Positions 60,845-64,000 of a stretch of 64,000 bases of DNA are shown here, one piece after another. Both the position numbers and the translations under genes were made by a program. Origin of the DNA: Rhynchosporium graminicola (lineage: Eukaryota; Ascomycota; Leotiomycetes; Helotiales; Ploettnerulaceae); NCBI GenBank assembly GCA_900074885.1, contig FJUW01000004.1:3074578-3138577 (forward strand). The letters run 5' to 3'. The notes under the pieces were generated by a model, which was not told the DNA's origin, ran no database searches, and worked only from the letters and a program-made list of their open reading frames with translations. Each line of letters begins with the position of its first letter. Position 1 is the stretch's first letter.

Positions 60845-61155
60845 GCTGACATGGGACTATAAGAGTCTTACGACATTTTGACTGCCGGTTTTCTTTGCAA
60901 CTCAACACCAACAACGACAGTGTTCAACCACCGCCTTCCCACGGTCTTCCAGCAAGCTCAACCTCGGCTCTAAGAATTTGATCTATCCAATAAATCAGCG
61001 TAAGTACGGTATCCCCTCAATGACCTCAGCTTCAGCTTCCGAGTGATCGTAGATTCGATTTACTTTGCTTTCCGTGCAACCAATTCCACCTTACAAATAC
61101 AACCGACATCGACCTCCCACGCCCACAAACTGAAGCCACTCACCAAGACCCAAAG
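60845..61155. promoter_or_regulatory. divergent upstream region
   Basis: About 310 bp between the hypothetical gene and the MYND pseudogene. A GTAAGT donor at 61000 suggests a 5' UTR intron of the plus-strand gene. No TATA box is obvious. Confidence 0.45.
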
Positions 61156-62529
61156 ATGTCGCTCACCATCTGCACTATCTGTATGACAGAAGGATAGACT
61201 ATGTAGCACCTGCAACTCAGCGGCCTATTGTAGCCCAGCATGCCAAAAGCTCGACAAGCCACTTCACTCCCTCCTCTACACCAAGATCCGCGACTTCATA
61301 ACCAACAATCCTCGTCCAGCCAATGAATATCTCAGCACCCACAATCTGGGAATCCTCTTCCCCGTTGGTTCCAAGATGCCAGAGCTTATCTGGGTCATGA
61401 ACACCATCATGTTCGAACAAGTCGGCGAGACATGGTGTCTCGTTGCAAAACTTCAAGACCACATCGAAGACGCAGCATCACCCTTCGTTTTCCTCCCAGC
61501 TCCCAAAAATGAGTGTTGCAATATCGAGGTCTATATCGGCAATAGCTGCTATGGCCGGGACAGACCCAATAAATGTCTTGGCCACCTGCTGCAGGAATAT
61601 CAAACGACCGATGGAGGATATCTCGCCATGCCTGAACACAAGTGGGTTGGCTCGATTGTTGTTTTGCGTTCTAGATCTTACGATAGGAACGATGATGAGG
61701 AGGAGGGTCTCCGTGGTTCTGTGGAGGATAATAAGGTGTATGAGGATATTACGCTTGCTGAGTTCCGCTCCGCCTTGCAATACGTGGGCAAAGACGCCTT
61801 GCTATACGAATCCAAGGCCGAAAATAAATATTTCCTCCGCAATGAGAGATCCTGGACCAAGGGCTTCAAGATCAGCTATGATGGCGACATGAAGGTCCTT
61901 GATAAGAAGCAATTCAGAGACGTGTTGGTGGCTTCACGCCACATGATCCACCATCTCATCCGCAAGAAAAATGTCTCAGCCATATCCGCACACATGAATG
62001 TTGCCCTTTGTGTCTTCAAGTGCGGCTTCCAGAGTCTTGTTGTCGAAGCCTTTAATGCTGTTACGGTTAATGGCGCATTTGAGAACCACGATGCCTCGAT
62101 CTTGATGCTGTGCGCTGACCCAGGTGACGCAGATACATGGGAGCATCTGACTTCGCCGAGTGGGATAGAGGCAATGAGCCTACGGTTCTCACCATAAGAC
62201 AGGATCTCTAGCCTATCAATGCGAAGCAGGTAGAAGGTCTGGCGAGCTTCATCAAGGAAGTCGTTCGTCAGGTAATTCAATGCGCTCACAGCGAGATATT
62301 TGATCCAGTCGCTGGACGATATCAGCCCGAGCCGGACGATGGAGAATGGGCTTTGCAACCGAATGACATTGTCAAGACGTATATGAAATCCGCCAAGTTT
62401 GAGATTCACTTCGAGTGGTTCAAGAATGGGAAAATCGCGGAAGGCGATACAACCTGGGTTGGTGTCAGCTGCCCCCGGGAGGTTGATAGCGCTGGGCATC
62501 GGGTCCAACGCTTTCGAGTTTGTATGTAG
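61156..62529 (+). pseudogene. MYND zinc-finger protein pseudogene
   Basis: The start MSLTICTICMTEG gives the first Cys pair of a MYND finger. The frame then stops (TAG at 61195..61197) and the second part, CSTCNSAAYCSPACQKLD, continues one frame over. From there the frame is open to 62197 (FPVGSKMPELIWV, later NKCLGHLLQEYQT). Near 62152 a missing base shifts the frame again: FAEWDRGNEPTVLTIRQDL and the end region up to RVQRFRVCM at 62526 are in a third frame, which also holds an internal TAG at 62209..62211. This family is numerous in Leotiomycetes and its role is unknown. Two frameshifts and a nonsense codon make a functional protein unlikely. A shorter product from the ATG at 61376 is conceivable but would lack the finger. 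Confidence 0.75.
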
Positions 62530-64000
62530 GAAGTTCTTTTTTGATGATATTACTAAAGATTATTAAAACGATCGGGCTGGGTAGGATGGAAACGAGCCCG
62601 AGTATAGAAGCACTTAGACTGGATGATGACTAATAAAGTCAGGAAGATTTGACCATACAAAGCTAGGACTTCTCTCTTCAGAGAACTGAAATATTGGCGG
62701 CTTACTTCTAGACCAAGGCTTAGAAGAGTAGAATGCCAAATGTTGATGATGGGAGCCCACAAATCGTGAAACATATTTCCTTTCTGTTCTGTATCTTTGA
62801 AGGTCAATGCCAGGCCCCGCCATAATTTCATGATCATCTCACTCGGTATGGAGGAGCTGCATGAAGTATTGATGAAAGATTTGGAGGCTCAGAAAGCAGC
62901 CTGAAGTAAAAAGTATGTGAAGTTAGCTGCGAGATGAAGTGTACACCACAAGGCCGACCGGAGCACAGGATTGCGAACGTGGGCTGGAAAAGACGCGGCA
63001 AATGTGGAATAGTGAAGTTACATCCTAGTCAAAAGCAGTGCCAGCTGGGCAGCGAGGCATGATCTGATATGGAGGAAGGGAGTGTACACTGTACGGGCAA
63101 CGAGTCTTGATCCTTTGATTTGCAGGCCTCGTCGATGGTACAAGGGAGAGAAATGATTTATATTGATAGTAGGTTAGAGGAGGCTAGCTGAGTCAGCAGC
63201 CAGCAAGGTTGAGGAGGGCAGATCTTTGCATTTGGTGGATGGGAGGACTACATCAGCATCGCTTAGTCCAAACTCTATTTGTTTCTAGCCTTTCCCGGAT
63301 TTGATATGTCTACAAGTAGTGGTATTTCTTCTAGGCCACAGCTCAATCTACATACGTGAATAGCTACATTTACATACGCTAAAATTCTATTAACTTGGCG
63401 AGTGTATCTAGAGAACTACCCCTCCTATATAAATTTGTACTTAAGGGGCCAGGATATTAATGCATTATGCAAATGTTCACAATTATTCCTCAGGTTGAAA
63501 ATTGCGCTTAGGGGAGGTAGAACAGCACCTTCAAGTATAAGTCGAGAGCCCTTATTATTTGAGCTACCTCTGCCCCTGCATCACTTAGACAGCACTCTAT
63601 AGTACAACAGCATATCATGAACTGTAATTGCGATGCAAAGACTTGAGGATAGGTATCAGGATAGCTGTAAGTCCGGTATATAGAGAGAGAAGGGGTATAT
63701 ATATAGTATATTATCAATCTATTAACCAGATAGTATAGCAGATATCACTATAGCTAGTGAATTATTGATTCAAAGAGATGTGATCAGAAGGGTAGAGATA
63801 TACGGATACTCAGGATGCAGAGTATGAAGATGAGAGTGAGGATGCAGTATAAAAGTAGTAAGCTAGCGATGTATTATATGTAGTTATATTTATAAATTTT
63901 AGTAGTGATAAATGCACTTTGCACTTTAGGTTCGCTTAATTAACGTATATAAATTTAGCTATTCACGTATGTAGATTTAGCTATGGCCTTCTTCTACTTC
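62530..64000. other. gene-poor end of the window
   Basis: About 1.5 kb with no supported gene. A 94-residue minus-strand frame (62553..62837) and a 66-residue plus frame (63402..63602) have no recognisable features. AT content rises towards the end (from about 63840), with TATATATA runs at 63695..63704. Confidence 0.5.

Noticed and set aside
62553..62837. A 94-residue minus-strand ORF downstream of the MYND pseudogene
   Set aside because: No domain, no membrane or secretion signal of note, no splice partner; it overlaps the likely 3' UTR of the pseudogene.
1..64000. CRISPR arrays, bacterial operons or phage genes
   Set aside because: No spaced direct repeats of that type; introns and gene content are clearly fungal.

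Overview
This window comes from a filamentous ascomycete. The genes have short introns (45-170 bp) with fungal GT..AG splice sites and CTAAC/CTGAC-like branch points. The repeats carry C-to-T and G-to-A decay of the kind made by repeat-induced point mutation (RIP). A MYND-finger relic of a type common in Leotiomycetes hints at that class, but this is only a guess. All gene models were built by hand from reading frames, splice signals and intron phase.

The left gene-bearing arm is 1-16481. It holds the 3' end of an NC2-beta (Dr1-like) histone-fold gene and a secreted pepsin-type aspartic protease whose first catalytic motif reads DTA. Next come mitochondrial enoyl reductase (etr1), a Ser/Pro-rich protein of unknown function, and mitochondrial GatA with an unusual C-terminal extension. 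GatA is divergent from a secreted 5'-nucleotidase-type metallophosphoesterase. A quiet 2.6-kb spacer follows.

The middle, 16482-54019, is one 37.5-kb block of nested transposons in which TA-rich sequence has replaced almost every reading frame. The target-site duplications (TSDs) allow it to be unpacked. The outermost layer is a DNA transposon (called T here) with about 90-bp terminal inverted repeats and a probable 5-bp TSD, GTTAG. T carries a decayed integrase-like transposase and two further decayed ORFs. A Ty3/gypsy-like element of family A (E1, TSD GTACT) sits in T. A second A copy (E2, TSD ATTAG) and an internally deleted chromovirus (D, TSD AAGAT) sit in E1, and a third A copy (E3, TSD GCTAG) sits in D. 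Two 2201-bp gag-only elements of family B lie in E2. Solo LTRs of families B and C lie inside the two LTRs of E1. A 1.7-kb segment between E2 and E3 has been inverted by recombination between facing LTRs; TSDs and an LTR length polymorphism both show it. A single N at 38655 is flanked by two copies of a 1168-bp sequence, best read as an unmerged assembly overlap. With nested insertions removed, E2 and E3 have equal internal lengths (7241 bp).

The right gene-bearing arm is 54020-64000. It holds an isoprenylcysteine-methyltransferase-family gene starting about 340 bp from the transposon edge, a multi-pass membrane protein, a possible small membrane ORF, and an F-box-like protein of a fungal family of unknown function. 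A four-exon hypothetical gene follows, with a 19-bp triplicate in one intron, and then a MYND-finger pseudogene broken by two frameshifts and a stop codon.

The most novel material is the integrase-type TIR transposon, the conserved antisense ORF in all three A copies, the A/B parasite-host pair sharing R-U5, and the 125-bp C element with a tRNA-like A box and a GCAA-capped hairpin.
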